A stretch of DNA of 31,671 bases from Scatosoma sp964504025 (GTDB lineage Bacteria; Bacillota; Clostridia; Christensenellales; Borkfalkiaceae): contig CAZDCO010000011.1 of assembly GCA_964504025.1 (NCBI GenBank), forward strand, positions 1 through 31,671. Direction: 5' to 3'. The position numbers and the translations under genes were made by a program. Positions 21,273-29,609 of this stretch are shown one piece after another. Position 1 is the stretch's first letter, and every line of letters starts with the position of its first letter. Under the pieces are notes generated by a model, which had not been told where the DNA came from, ran no database searches, and saw only the letters and a program-made list of their open reading frames with translations.

Positions 21273-24137
21273 TTAAAACAGTCCTTTGAACAGCGCGACG
21301 ATATTCTTCCACAGCCGCGGCACGCTCATCACGCCCTTCGTCAACCAAACGACCGTCGGGAAGAGCATAAAGAACCCGATCACCGCAGTTGCCAACGCAA
21401 CGCCTGCCCACGACACGATCGCGGCACTCTTTTCAAAGAGTTTCGTTTTCTTCAACACGAACGCCACGGCACAAAGTCCCACGAACGCCCCAGCAATTCC
21501 GATCAGCATATACTCGGCGTACGGAGAGTGATATTGCAACGTAACTACGTTTTCGCCCACTTCCAGCGGTACGCTGATCAACTTCAAATCGTTCTCCGTA
21601 AGCGGCGTAGTTTTGCCGTTGACCGTCGCCTCGTACCCCTTAGACGCCACGAACGGCATAAACAGGTGCTCTCCTGCCTTCGTGGCGGTGATACGCACCG
21701 TAATCTTACCTGCGCCGACATCCACTTCGCTCGCGGCGCGCGTCCACAAATAGTCGGACAGTTCTTCCGCCGTTTCGGGCGTAACGAACGTTCCGTTCAG
21801 TTTTTCCCCTTTCAAGAAGAGGTACAAATCTTGTTGATTTCGCCTTCTCGCGGTGCTCGTATCCTCGTTAGAGCGTTGAAAACGGAACGCACCGCTATCC
21901 GTCGTGAACGCCAACGGGAACACGATACGGTTTTCATAGACGTAGTAGAAATATTCCGAATTATATTGATCGGGCTCGCGATACGCCCGTTCTTCGCCGT
22001 TTTCGTCGAGTACGGTAACGGGCTCCCACCACTTTTTACGCCCCACGTCGTTATAAATCGACTGTTTCTCGGTATCATGCACGATAATATACTTATATCC
22101 CCAAAACGAATCGCCAAATTCGTCGCTACGGTTATTTTTTTTGTGATTATGCGCGCTTTTCAGCAAATTTTGCCCGTTGCCGTCGTAGCCAAACAAGGGG
22201 TACATAGCAAAGTTATCCGAAGAAATGACCGACGAGAACACGCTGACGGAATTAAAATTCGCCGTGAACGGCGACACAGCCGTCGTTTCGTCGCTAAAAT
22301 CTTTCACGCGGAAATAGGCGAGATTCCCGTCCTCATCCGTTTCCATGGCGTTCAGCGTATTGCTGATATCCGTAAACGTGGACAGCGTTACGTGTTGCGT
22401 GGAGCGATTCCCGACGACGAGTTGATTGTTATAGAAAAGTACCTGCACGCCCACGACGACGATTAGGAAATAGGAAACGACTTTCACGGAAATCACTTTC
22501 CGTTTTACGAGGCAAACGCCGACGATCGCCACAGCCGCCACGATCAAGGCTATGGGCGCAATTACCTCCAAACCGCCCTCGGAATGAGCAAACCGTCCCG
22601 AAAACGACCTAAACCCGTCGATCAACGACGAAGCGTTGGAAAGTCCCGACACCAAATCGTCCCACATAGACAAATAGTTATTGTTGACGATGATTGCAAA
22701 CAGCGCGATCGTTGCCGCCGCAGCGAGCAGCGCAAAGACGGTATGCGCGGCGAACACTCGTTTCGCGTGCGGCGCTTTCGTTCGTTCTACGACGTCCGTA
22801 TCGCCGTTCAACTCGCCCCTGCCCCCGTCGTTTGCCGTTTTACGTGCGTAGCGACGGAGTTTCTTCGGCAACGCGTCGTACACGGGCAACGGCGTACCGT
22901 CGTACCCCTTCGCGCCGTCGTAGCACAAGTCTTGCAAAGCCAAACACGCCCCCGAAAGAAAGTAGATCGCATTCAAGAAGCCGAAGCGGAGTGCGTACGA
23001 CATATACGAACCCATATTCATCAACAGCATTGCTTCGTCCACGAATACGGGGAGTAGCGTGGCAACGCCGCAAAGCAACATAAATTTCGCAAAGCCGTCT
23101 TTCAGTCCGCGACGACAAAACCATACGACGGTGAGTACCACGAACACGCTATCGGACACAATATACGACAGTTTGTCGTATAACGACTCCTCGTACCGTT
23201 TGATAAAGCTCGCCGCGTCGAAGGAGAGCAACTCACCCGTAGACGAACGGAGAAAACCGTACCAAAAGTTTTCAAACAAATCGCCGCCGCGCGCGCCGTC
23301 GAGATAGGCGGATATGGCAGGCAAAAGCACGGGCAAAGCGCACAGCACCGCAATCGCGAACGCCCAGCACGTACCTGCGATCAGCGTATGCTTTTTCCCC
23401 TTTTCACCGCAAAGCAGCCCGTAAAAAACGAGGCAGGGAAAGACGGTGAACATGGAAAAACAGGCAATGGAAAAACAAGTGTAGATACAGCACGCCACCG
23501 CCAAAGCAAAGGGCAGAAAATTGCCCGTCTGCACGAAACTGCGGAAAGCCGCCACGGCAAACGGCATATAGATCAAAAAGTCCATCCAGTTGATATACGT
23601 ATTCGACACGAACGTATAACCGCAATAGGTATAGACGATGCCGATCGCCGCGCAAAGATATTCGGGAATCCCCCGAAAGAGATATTTAGCAAACCACACG
23701 CCAGAAAAACATATCGTCGCCAACTTCAACAGCATCACGATGCTGCTCATGTGTGCCACCATACCGTCGCCGCCGAGCAAAAATACGAAGCTGAACGGAC
23801 TGATGAAAAAGTATAAAAACGTACCGAGTACGTCCGCACCGCCTGCGATCGCGTACGAATAGAACAACGACGATTTACCCTGCAAGACGTCGAACAAATG
23901 CTCGATAAACGGACAAATTTGCGCGGAGAGATCGTAGCTCGCCGCCGTATATTTGTTGCCGAGTGGCCATACGCCGCCGACGAACAACGCTACGGCGTAG
24001 ACGATTGCCACGGCAATCGGTGCGAAAAACAGTGCGTAATTTTCGTCCGCAAAACGCGACAGGCGTTTCGTCCACGGCGTTTTTTCCGCCGTGCGTTCTT
24101 CTACTTTTTGTTGATTGTTTTCGTTGACTCGTTCCAT
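21273..24137 (-). CDS. YfhO-family membrane protein (probable GT-C-type glycosyltransferase)
   Basis: This 954-residue protein matches the YfhO family. A long N-terminal half has about 11-13 membrane helices, a middle Lys/Arg-rich stretch near residue 430 precedes further helices, a large extracytoplasmic domain spans roughly residues 590-870, and two final helices follow. The early external loop AASYDLSAQICPF contains the Asp typical of GT-C enzymes. In Bacillus subtilis, YfhO works with CsbB to add GlcNAc to lipoteichoic acid, so a role in cell-surface glycosylation is a reasonable inference. No CsbB-like partner is in the window. I chose the ATG at 24137, because the promoter upstream would start the mRNA at that codon. 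An ATG 9 bases earlier overlaps the -10 box. Confidence 0.85.
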   Translation of the reverse strand: MERVNENNQQKVEERTAEKTPWTKRLSRFADENYALFFAPIAVAIVYAVALFVGGVWPLGNKYTAASYDLSAQICPFIEHLFDVLQGKSSLFYSYAIAGGADVLGTFLYFFISPFSFVFLLGGDGMVAHMSSIVMLLKLATICFSGVWFAKYLFRGIPEYLCAAIGIVYTYCGYTFVSNTYINWMDFLIYMPFAVAAFRSFVQTGNFLPFALAVACCIYTCFSIACFSMFTVFPCLVFYGLLCGEKGKKHTLIAGTCWAFAIAVLCALPVLLPAISAYLDGARGGDLFENFWYGFLRSSTGELLSFDAASFIKRYEESLYDKLSYIVSDSVFVVLTVVWFCRRGLKDGFAKFMLLCGVATLLPVFVDEAMLLMNMGSYMSYALRFGFLNAIYFLSGACLALQDLCYDGAKGYDGTPLPVYDALPKKLRRYARKTANDGGRGELNGDTDVVERTKAPHAKRVFAAHTVFALLAAAATIALFAIIVNNNYLSMWDDLVSGLSNASSLIDGFRSFSGRFAHSEGGLEVIAPIALIVAAVAIVGVCLVKRKVISVKVVSYFLIVVVGVQVLFYNNQLVVGNRSTQHVTLSTFTDISNTLNAMETDEDGNLAYFRVKDFSDETTAVSPFTANFNSVSVFSSVISSDNFAMYPLFGYDGNGQNLLKSAHNHKKNNRSDEFGDSFWGYKYIIVHDTEKQSIYNDVGRKKWWEPVTVLDENGEERAYREPDQYNSEYFYYVYENRIVFPLAFTTDSGAFRFQRSNEDTSTARRRNQQDLYLFLKGEKLNGTFVTPETAEELSDYLWTRAASEVDVGAGKITVRITATKAGEHLFMPFVASKGYEATVNGKTTPLTENDLKLISVPLEVGENVVTLQYHSPYAEYMLIGIAGAFVGLCAVAFVLKKTKLFEKSAAIVSWAGVALATAVIGFFMLFPTVVWLTKGVMSVPRLWKNIVALFKGLF

Positions 24138-24144
24138 AGTTTTC

Positions 24145-24173
24145 ATTGTAGCACTTTTTTCCTGCTTTGTCAA
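24145..24173 (-). promoter_or_regulatory. Promoter of yfhO, apparently leaderless
   Basis: TTGACA (24168-24173), 17 bp, TACAAT (24145-24150) on the minus strand. The expected start of transcription is about 24137-24138, at the chosen ATG, and no ribosome binding site can fit. Confidence 0.7.
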
Positions 24174-24224
24174 TGCCAAACGGCGCGTTGCCCCGTAAAA
24201 AAGCGCGTTCGCGGCGACGGAACG

Positions 24225-24251
24225 AAAAAACGGAGCGTATCGCTACGTTCC
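24225..24251 (-). terminator. Terminator of nfnAB
   Basis: GGAACGTA and TACGCTCC (8 bp with one G-U pair) enclose a GCGA loop and are followed on the minus strand by GTTTTTTCG, 26 bases past the nfnB stop. Confidence 0.75.
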
Positions 24252-24276
24252 ATCCTTTCGTGTCTATTCGTTTCGT

Positions 24277-25698
24277 TTATTTGCCTTGCACGTACGCGTC
24301 GATGGCTTTCGCAGCCACTTTACCTGCGCCCATTGCCTTGATAACCGTTGCCGCACCCGTTGCCGCGTCGCCGCCGCAATATACGCCTTCAATCGACGTC
24401 TTGCCCACTTCGTCTACGGCAATCTCGCCGCGACGGAGGGTTTCCAGCCCGGGCGTAGTTGCTTTCAACAAAGGATTCGGCGAAGTGCCGAGGGACATAA
24501 TGACGCAATCTACAGGGATAACGAAATGGCTGTTCGGAATTTCTTTCGGAGAACGACGACCGCTTTCGTCCGGTTCGCCAAGTTCCATACGCACGCACTC
24601 GATTCCGTTCACCCAACCGTAGGCAGGATCTCTCGGATCGGTCGTTTCCGTCGCCAAAATACGCGTGGGATTCGTCAACAAATCGAAGATAATTCCCTCT
24701 TCCTTCGCGTGTTCGATTTCCTCTCTACGCGCAGGCAATTCTTCCTCGCCGCGACGGTAGACGATATGTACTTCCGCACCCAAACGCTTCGCCGTACGCG
24801 CCGCGTCCATCGCCACGTTGCCGCCGCCCACGACAGCCACGCATTTGCCGTGCTGTATGGGAGTATGACTATCCGCGCGATAGGCTTTCATCAAGTTGGA
24901 ACGCGTCAAAAATTCGTTTGCCGAATATACGCCTTTCAAACTCTCGCCGGGAATATTCATAAACTTCGGCAAGCCTGCGCCGCTCCCGATAAAGATCGCC
25001 TCGAAGCCGTATTCCGACTTCAATTCTTCAATCGTGATTACACGGCCGATGACCATATTCGTTTCCACCTTCACGCCGAGGGCTTTCAGGTTGTCCACTT
25101 CCTTTTGCACGATTGCCTTAGGCAAACGGAATTCGGGAATGCCGTATACCAACACGCCGCCTGCAACGTGCAACGCCTCGAACACGGTAACTTCGTACCC
25201 CATTTTCGCCAGATCGCCGGCGCAAGTCAAACCGGCAGGGCCGCTGCCGATCACCGCCACTTTATGCCCGTTCGGGGTAGCAGGTACGGGTTGAACGGTA
25301 CAATTTGCGTTATGCCAATCGGCAACGAAGCGTTCCAGACGCCCGATACCTACCGCCTCGCAACCTGCTTTGATACCGCGCGAGCACTTGCCCTCGCATT
25401 GCGTTTCCTGCGGACAAACGCGTCCGCAAACGGCAGGCAGGGAAGAATCTTCCGCGATAATTTGGTACGCGCCCTCGAAATCGCCCTCCGCAACCTTTGC
25501 GATAAATTCGGGAATTTTAATATTGACGGGACAAGCCGCCACGCAAGGACGATTCTTACAGCCGATACAACGTTTCGCCTCGTCCATCGCCATCTCCGCC
25601 GTGTAGCCGAGCGCGACTTCGTCGAAATTGCCGTTTCTCACCTGCGCGTCCTGCGTAGGCATAGGATTTTTTAAGGGATTCATATTGAATTTAGCCAT
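24277..25698 (-). CDS. nfnB: NfnB, large subunit of NADH-dependent ferredoxin:NADP+ oxidoreductase
   Basis: NfnAB is a flavin-based electron-bifurcating transhydrogenase that couples reduced ferredoxin and NADH to NADP+ reduction. NfnB (473 residues) resembles the small subunit of glutamate synthase. Two cysteine clusters near residues 44-56 (CIGCKNRPCVAACP) and 91-105 (CGRVCPQETQCEGKC) bind [4Fe-4S] clusters. An FAD fingerprint (VAVIGSGPAG) lies near 148, and an NADPH fingerprint (VAVVGGGNVAMDAA) near 289. I chose the ATG at 25698, where AAGGAGG lies about 12 bases upstream inside the end of nfnA; an in-frame start 60 bases earlier lies inside nfnA. Adjacent nfnA distinguishes it from a true GltD. 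It could supply NADPH to the glutamate dehydrogenase. Confidence 0.92.
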   Translation of the reverse strand: MAKFNMNPLKNPMPTQDAQVRNGNFDEVALGYTAEMAMDEAKRCIGCKNRPCVAACPVNIKIPEFIAKVAEGDFEGAYQIIAEDSSLPAVCGRVCPQETQCEGKCSRGIKAGCEAVGIGRLERFVADWHNANCTVQPVPATPNGHKVAVIGSGPAGLTCAGDLAKMGYEVTVFEALHVAGGVLVYGIPEFRLPKAIVQKEVDNLKALGVKVETNMVIGRVITIEELKSEYGFEAIFIGSGAGLPKFMNIPGESLKGVYSANEFLTRSNLMKAYRADSHTPIQHGKCVAVVGGGNVAMDAARTAKRLGAEVHIVYRRGEEELPARREEIEHAKEEGIIFDLLTNPTRILATETTDPRDPAYGWVNGIECVRMELGEPDESGRRSPKEIPNSHFVIPVDCVIMSLGTSPNPLLKATTPGLETLRRGEIAVDEVGKTSIEGVYCGGDAATGAATVIKAMGAGKVAAKAIDAYVQGK

Positions 25699-25702
25699 GA
25701 TC

Positions 25703-26545
25703 TCATTGTACCTCCTTTTTGAAAAGGTTACAAGCCGCTTCGCGCTCGTGGCGTTCAAAATCGGCGTACGTACGCGAACGACTCATCGCCTCGTCGAAAT
25801 CGATTTGATGTCCGTCGAATTCCGGTCCGTCCACGCACGCGAATTTCATTTGTCCGCCCACCGTCAAACGACAGCCGCCGCACATACCCGTACCGTCGAT
25901 CATGATCGGGTTCATACTCGCAATCGTCTTGACGTCGTATTTCTTCGTCAGTTGGCAAACGAATTTCATCATAATCAACGGTCCGATCGTGATCACTTCG
26001 TCAAACCGTTCGCCTTTATCCAACAACTCTTGCAAGGGCGCGCAAACGTTGCCCTGTCTACCGTAGCTGCCGTCGTCCGTCATCATATAGAAGTCGTCCG
26101 AAGCCGCGCGGAATTCGTCCTCCAAAATGACGAGGTCCTTATTTCTGAACCCGATAATCGACGTTACGCTCGCGCCCTGTTCGTGCAACGCGCGCGCAAC
26201 GGGCAACGCGATCGCGCAACCTACGCCGCCGCCTACCACGCACACCCGTTTCAAACCGTCGGTATGCGTAGGTCTACCCAAAGGTCCTACGAAGTCGGGC
26301 AAGTAGTCGCCCACGTTTTTACGGTTGAGAAGTTCCGTCGTGCCGCCCACGATTTGGAAGATGATCGTAACCGTTCCCTTTTCGCGATCGTAGCCTGCCA
26401 CGGTAAGCGGAATACGCTCGCCGTCGTCGCTGACGCGCAAAATGATAAATTGTCCAGGCAACGCTTTCTTCGCCACGAAGGGCGCGGATATTTCCATTTG
26501 CGTAACCGTAGGATTCAACGATTTTTTACCAACGATTTGATACAT
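25703..26545 (-). CDS. nfnA: NfnA, small subunit of NADH-dependent ferredoxin:NADP+ oxidoreductase
   Basis: This 280-residue protein resembles dihydroorotate dehydrogenase electron-transfer subunits: an FAD-binding barrel (about residues 1-95, with RIPLTVAGYD), an NAD-binding domain with VCVVGGGVGCA near 101, and a C-terminal [2Fe-2S] site. The site has D217, C222, C225 and C237 (IDGTGMCGGCRLTVGG), the Asp plus three Cys arrangement known for NfnA of Thermotoga. AAGGAG lies 8 bases before the ATG. The stop codon is 4 bases before nfnB, so the two are translated together. The promoter and a dyad lie directly upstream. Confidence 0.93.
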   Translation of the reverse strand: MYQIVGKKSLNPTVTQMEISAPFVAKKALPGQFIILRVSDDGERIPLTVAGYDREKGTVTIIFQIVGGTTELLNRKNVGDYLPDFVGPLGRPTHTDGLKRVCVVGGGVGCAIALPVARALHEQGASVTSIIGFRNKDLVILEDEFRAASDDFYMMTDDGSYGRQGNVCAPLQELLDKGERFDEVITIGPLIMMKFVCQLTKKYDVKTIASMNPIMIDGTGMCGGCRLTVGGQMKFACVDGPEFDGHQIDFDEAMSRSRTYADFERHEREAACNLFKKEVQ

Positions 26546-26575
26546 AAGGTTCTCCTTTTTTTATTGTTCCTTATT

Positions 26576-26604
26576 ATTATACAACGAAGAAGCGGAATTG
26601 TCAA
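26576..26604 (-). promoter_or_regulatory. Promoter of nfnAB
   Basis: TTGACA (26599-26604), 17 bp, TATAAT (26576-26581) on the minus strand, a perfect match. Confidence 0.9.
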
Positions 26605-26608
26605 ACGC

Positions 26609-26634
26609 TTGCAATTACGCATTGCAATTTTTTT
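26609..26634. promoter_or_regulatory. TTGCAAT-N5-ATTGCAA dyad next to the nfnAB -35 box
   Basis: A perfect 7-bp dyad with a 5-bp centre ends four bases from the -35 box. On the plus strand it is followed by a seven-base T-run and so looks like a terminator, but no plus-strand gene precedes it. An operator role is an inference. Confidence 0.45.
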
Positions 26635-26702
26635 GCGTTCGTTTTCGTCCGTAGCGCAAATAAATTTTTTTCACGCGATTTTCATAATTCGCCCGTTTTT
26701 AA

Positions 26703-26731
26703 TTGCCTTTCCGCGCCATTCGTAGTATAAT
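26703..26731 (+). promoter_or_regulatory. Promoter of the antiporter gene
   Basis: TTGCCT (26703-26708), 17 bp, TATAAT (26726-26731), giving a leader of about 50 bases. Confidence 0.85.
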
Positions 26732-26787
26732 GTTAGCGCAATAAACGAACACGCAAAATGTTGTGTCCGAACGGAGGCAATTTTTTT

Positions 26788-28107
26788 ATGCAAATTTTAC
26801 TTTCTTTATCCGTCGCTTTGTTGTCGGGGCTGCTCCTGTCCCGTTTGGCAAAGTTGGCAAAATTACCTGCAGTTACCGCCTATTTGGTTGCCGGCATCTT
26901 GATCGGTCCGTATTGTTTAGGACAACTAGGCGTGCCCGGCTTGGGCTTTGCAAACCAAGCGGAGATCGAAGCGGTCGATATTCTTTCGGACGTCGCGCTC
27001 GGCTTTATCGCCTTTTCGATCGGCAACGAATTCCGTCTGTCGCAACTTAAAAAAATCGGCAAGCAAGCCACGATCGTCGGCATTTTTCAAGCGGTCGTTA
27101 CGACGCTCGTCGTAGACGCCGCATTGATCGCGTTGCATTTTATCATTCCCGATAAACTGCCGTTATCCGCCGCCCTCGTACTCGGTGCGATCGCGTCGGC
27201 TACCGCACCTGCCGCCACGCTTATGGTCGTAAAACAATATAAGGCAAAGGGTAAAGTTACCGATATTTTGTTACCCGTCGTGGCGCTGGACGACGCCGTC
27301 GGCTTGGTGCTGTTCGCCGTTTCCTTCGGCGTGGCGAAAGCGTTGCAAACGGGTGCAATTTCCGTATTGTCGATCGTGGTAGAACCGTTGCTTGAAATTA
27401 TACTCTCCCTCGGTTTGGGCGCGGCAATGGGCTACCTTTTCAACCTTTGCGAGCGTTTCTTCCACTCCCGTTCCAAACGACTTGCCGTGTCCGTGGCGTT
27501 CGTATTGCTCACGATCGGGTTGTCCATGTTAAAATTTGAAATCGGCGGCGTACGTATCGGCTTCTCTTCCTTGCTCGTATGTATGATGCTCGGTACGATC
27601 TTTTGCAACGTTTGCGATTTCTCCGAAGAACTTATGGACAGAGTGGATCGTTGGACTGCACCCCTCTTCGTCGTCTTTTTCGTACTCAGCGGCGCGGAGT
27701 TAGAGCTGTCGGTATTCACCGATATTATGATCGTCCTGATCGGTATCGTCTATATTCTCAGCCGTTCGGCAGGAAAATACGCGGGTGCGAACCTGTCCGC
27801 ACGTTTGGCAGGTTGCGACGATACGATCGTGAAATATTTGGGCGTTACGCTGTTGCCGCAAGCAGGCGTCGCACTCGGTATGGCGAACATGGTTATGAAC
27901 TCGCCGGAGTTGGGCGCGCAGGGCGTATTGATCGCCAACATTACGTTGTTCGCGGTATTGATCTACGAGTTGGTCGGTCCTGCGCTCACGAAAACGGCGT
28001 TGATGAAAGCAGGAGATATCAACCCCGAAGGCAGGACGAGCGCGCGTGAAGAGCACACGCAAAAAATGGCACAACGACAAGCGGAAGAAGGGGCGCAAAA
28101 CGCTTGA
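26788..28107 (+). CDS. CPA2-type cation:proton antiporter
   Basis: This 439-residue protein is a Na+/H+-exchanger-domain membrane transporter, probably exchanging Na+ or K+ for protons across the cytoplasmic membrane. It has about 12-13 helices. The crossing helix carries SATAPAATLMV near residue 137, and the ion-binding pair of adjacent aspartates is at D168-D169 in ALDDAVGLVLF, the arrangement seen in electrogenic CPA2 members such as NapA. No C-terminal TrkA-N domain is present, only a short Glu/Gln/Lys-rich cytoplasmic tail, so it is not a full KefB/C. I chose the ATG at 26788, with CGGAGG about 10 bases upstream; an earlier in-frame ATG lies before that site. The substrate cation cannot be fixed from sequence. 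Confidence 0.88.
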   Translation: MQILLSLSVALLSGLLLSRLAKLAKLPAVTAYLVAGILIGPYCLGQLGVPGLGFANQAEIEAVDILSDVALGFIAFSIGNEFRLSQLKKIGKQATIVGIFQAVVTTLVVDAALIALHFIIPDKLPLSAALVLGAIASATAPAATLMVVKQYKAKGKVTDILLPVVALDDAVGLVLFAVSFGVAKALQTGAISVLSIVVEPLLEIILSLGLGAAMGYLFNLCERFFHSRSKRLAVSVAFVLLTIGLSMLKFEIGGVRIGFSSLLVCMMLGTIFCNVCDFSEELMDRVDRWTAPLFVVFFVLSGAELELSVFTDIMIVLIGIVYILSRSAGKYAGANLSARLAGCDDTIVKYLGVTLLPQAGVALGMANMVMNSPELGAQGVLIANITLFAVLIYELVGPALTKTALMKAGDINPEGRTSAREEHTQKMAQRQAEEGAQNA

Positions 28108-28132
28108 CTTTGCAGCCGTTCCGTAGTATACT
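28104..28132 (+). promoter_or_regulatory. Promoter of pnuC, overlapping the antiporter stop codon
   Basis: TTGACT (28104-28109), 17 bp, TATACT (28127-28132). The TGA stop of the antiporter is part of the -35 box. Confidence 0.85.
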
Positions 28133-28138
28133 GTAAAC

Positions 28139-28255
28139 GATAAATTGAACACGACGATCTATTTTACCACCGGGTAAGATATATACGGCATTCGTAAACG
28201 CAGCGTTAGGTCTTAGAAGTTGCGTACGACGAATGCCTGTTTTTTGGAGGCACGT
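28139..28255 (+). promoter_or_regulatory. Structured pnuC leader, attenuator or riboswitch candidate
   Basis: The leader of about 117 bases has a 9-bp perfect stem, GGCATTCGT (28187-28195) with ACGAATGCC (28229-28237), followed by TGTTTTTT and directly by the GGAGG ribosome binding site. A 5-bp inner stem, ACGCA with TGCGT, sits inside. TAAGA (28175-28179) can pair with TCTTA (28211-28215) in the loop, a possible pseudoknot. It looks like a terminator controlled by an upstream element. I do not recognise TPP, FMN, preQ1 or THF consensus sequences in it. NAD+-II riboswitches are known before some pnuC genes, but I cannot confirm that motif. Confidence 0.5.
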
Positions 28256-28951
28256 ATGACAAAGAAAGGAATCAAAGGTTATTTTTCCAAAGGTGAACTG
28301 CTGTTATGGGGCTGTTCGTTGCTGTTTATCACGCTCGCGTTTTGCATTTGGGACGGCGAGAACTACTTGACGCTCGTAGCGTCGTTGATCGGCGCGACTG
28401 CGCTTATTTTCAACGCGAAGGGCAATCCCTTAGGGCAAGTTTTCATTATCGTATTCGCGATTTTATACAGCATCATTTCATGGACGTGCGCCTATTACGG
28501 CGAGATGATCACCTATCTCGGAATGACGACGCCCATGGCGTTGTTCGCGTTTATAAACTGGATGAGACACCCCTACGAGAAGAACAAGGCGGAGGTAAAA
28601 ATCAACCGCCTGCACGCCAAAGATTTACTTCTCGGACTTGCGTTGACCGCCGTCGTAACGACCGCGTTCTATTTTATCCTGCGCGCGTTGAACACGAACA
28701 AGCTGATTCCCAGCACGATTTCGGTGGCTACCAGCTTTTTGGCGATGTATTTTTCCGCGCGTCGCAGCCCCTATTTTGCGTTGGCATACGCGTTGAACGA
28801 CGTCGTGCTGATCGTGCTTTGGCTGTTGGCAACCGTGGAAGATTTGTCCTATCTGTCCGTCATTATTTGTTTCTTGACCTTCCTCGTCAACGACTGTTAC
28901 AGTTTTTGCAACTGGCTGCGCATGGAAAAACGACAAAGTAAAAAGGAATGA
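28256..28951 (+). CDS. pnuC: PnuC-family vitamin/nucleoside transporter
   Basis: PnuC proteins are facilitators that take up nicotinamide riboside or related vitamins (thiamine, riboflavin in PnuT and PnuX), trapped inside by a kinase. The 231-residue length and 7-8 membrane helices fit. The C-terminal part is typical: SARRSPYFALAYALNDVVL followed by NDCYSFCNWLRM. I chose the ATG at 28256, with TTGGAGG 5 bases upstream. No kinase (NadR) is nearby, so the ligand is uncertain; nicotinamide riboside is the default guess. The structured leader suggests feedback control by a cofactor. Confidence 0.87.
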   Translation: MTKKGIKGYFSKGELLLWGCSLLFITLAFCIWDGENYLTLVASLIGATALIFNAKGNPLGQVFIIVFAILYSIISWTCAYYGEMITYLGMTTPMALFAFINWMRHPYEKNKAEVKINRLHAKDLLLGLALTAVVTTAFYFILRALNTNKLIPSTISVATSFLAMYFSARRSPYFALAYALNDVVLIVLWLLATVEDLSYLSVIICFLTFLVNDCYSFCNWLRMEKRQSKKE

Positions 28952-28955
28952 AGAT

Positions 28956-29117
28956 GTGCAAGACGGACGCGTGCTTTGGCAAAAACGAAGAGAGTTGCAA
29001 AGAATTTCTCAGGCGCGTGATACGTTGCCGAAACGTAGGTTGGAAGACGAATTTACGCAGAATAGATTCGAATTGCTTGTAAAACGGATTGCCGAAAAAT
29101 TGAATAATGCTCAATAG
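28956..29117 (+). CDS. Small unknown protein, 53 residues
   Basis: A GTG-started frame begins 4 bases after pnuC, with AAGGA 8 bases upstream, and its TAG stop overlaps the ribosome binding site of the next gene. The product is charged and helix-prone (VQDGRVLWQKRRELQRISQA, ending VKRIAEKLNNAQ), without a membrane segment. A competing ATG frame of 43 codons starts two bases earlier and reads less like a protein. The operon-like packing supports the 53-residue version. No family is recognised. Confidence 0.5.
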   Translation: MQDGRVLWQKRRELQRISQARDTLPKRRLEDEFTQNRFELLVKRIAEKLNNAQ

Positions 29118-29127
29118 GAGGTATTGT

Positions 29128-29478
29128 ATGAACATTCCCGAGAAAATCAAAAATTGGTTTAATAAAAACAAAAAGTATGTGTTGCTCGGCGGTACGGTCA
29201 CTCTAACGATTATCGGGACAAGCGTGGGTTATGTGTTTTATAAAAATAACAGAGTTTCCTTCCCGGATTGGGTGAGGAAAACATCCAAAGAAGAGCTAAA
29301 CGAAGTTTACGAAAAAATGCGTTTGGAATTTTGTAAAACAGGAACAAAACCTTTTGGAATGGAACAAATAAGCCACGAATTAGGTGAGCGCAGTGCTAAA
29401 GAGTGCTTTGAAAAACATCCGACCAATCTTAATCCTAATTTCCGTTGGACCGATGCAAATAGATGGGATAAAGATTAA
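29128..29478 (+). CDS. Small membrane-anchored protein, unknown
   Basis: This 116-residue protein has a basic start (MNIPEKIKNWFNKNKK), one membrane helix at about residues 18-39 and a soluble C-terminal part with several charged helices (SKEELNEVYEKMRLEFCKTG). AGGAGG lies 6 bases before the ATG, so it should be well translated. It is probably co-transcribed with pnuC and the small gene before it. Its base composition is more AT-rich than the neighbouring genes. The family is not recognised. A scaffold gap begins 31 bases after the stop. Confidence 0.7.
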   Translation: MNIPEKIKNWFNKNKKYVLLGGTVTLTIIGTSVGYVFYKNNRVSFPDWVRKTSKEELNEVYEKMRLEFCKTGTKPFGMEQISHELGERSAKECFEKHPTNLNPNFRWTDANRWDKD

Positions 29479-29509
29479 GAAATTCCTTATTGCGATTATA
29501 TATGTTGAA

Positions 29510-29609
29510 NNNNNNNNNNNNNNNNNNNNNNNNNNNNNNNNNNNNNNNNNNNNNNNNNNNNNNNNNNNNNNNNNNNNNNNNNNNNNNNNNNNNNNNNNNN
29601 NNNNNNNNN
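29510..29609. other. Assembly gap, 100 N
   Basis: Exactly 100 undetermined bases, the conventional placeholder for a scaffold join. The true distance and even the adjacency of the flanks are unknown. Confidence 0.99.

Noticed and set aside
24286..25674. 462-codon frame antisense to nfnB
   Set aside because: A shadow of the real gene, which has all iron-sulfur and nucleotide motifs.
26609..26634. Plus-strand terminator upstream of the antiporter
   Set aside because: The hairpin and T-run fit, but no plus-strand gene precedes it; its position next to the nfnAB -35 box fits an operator better.
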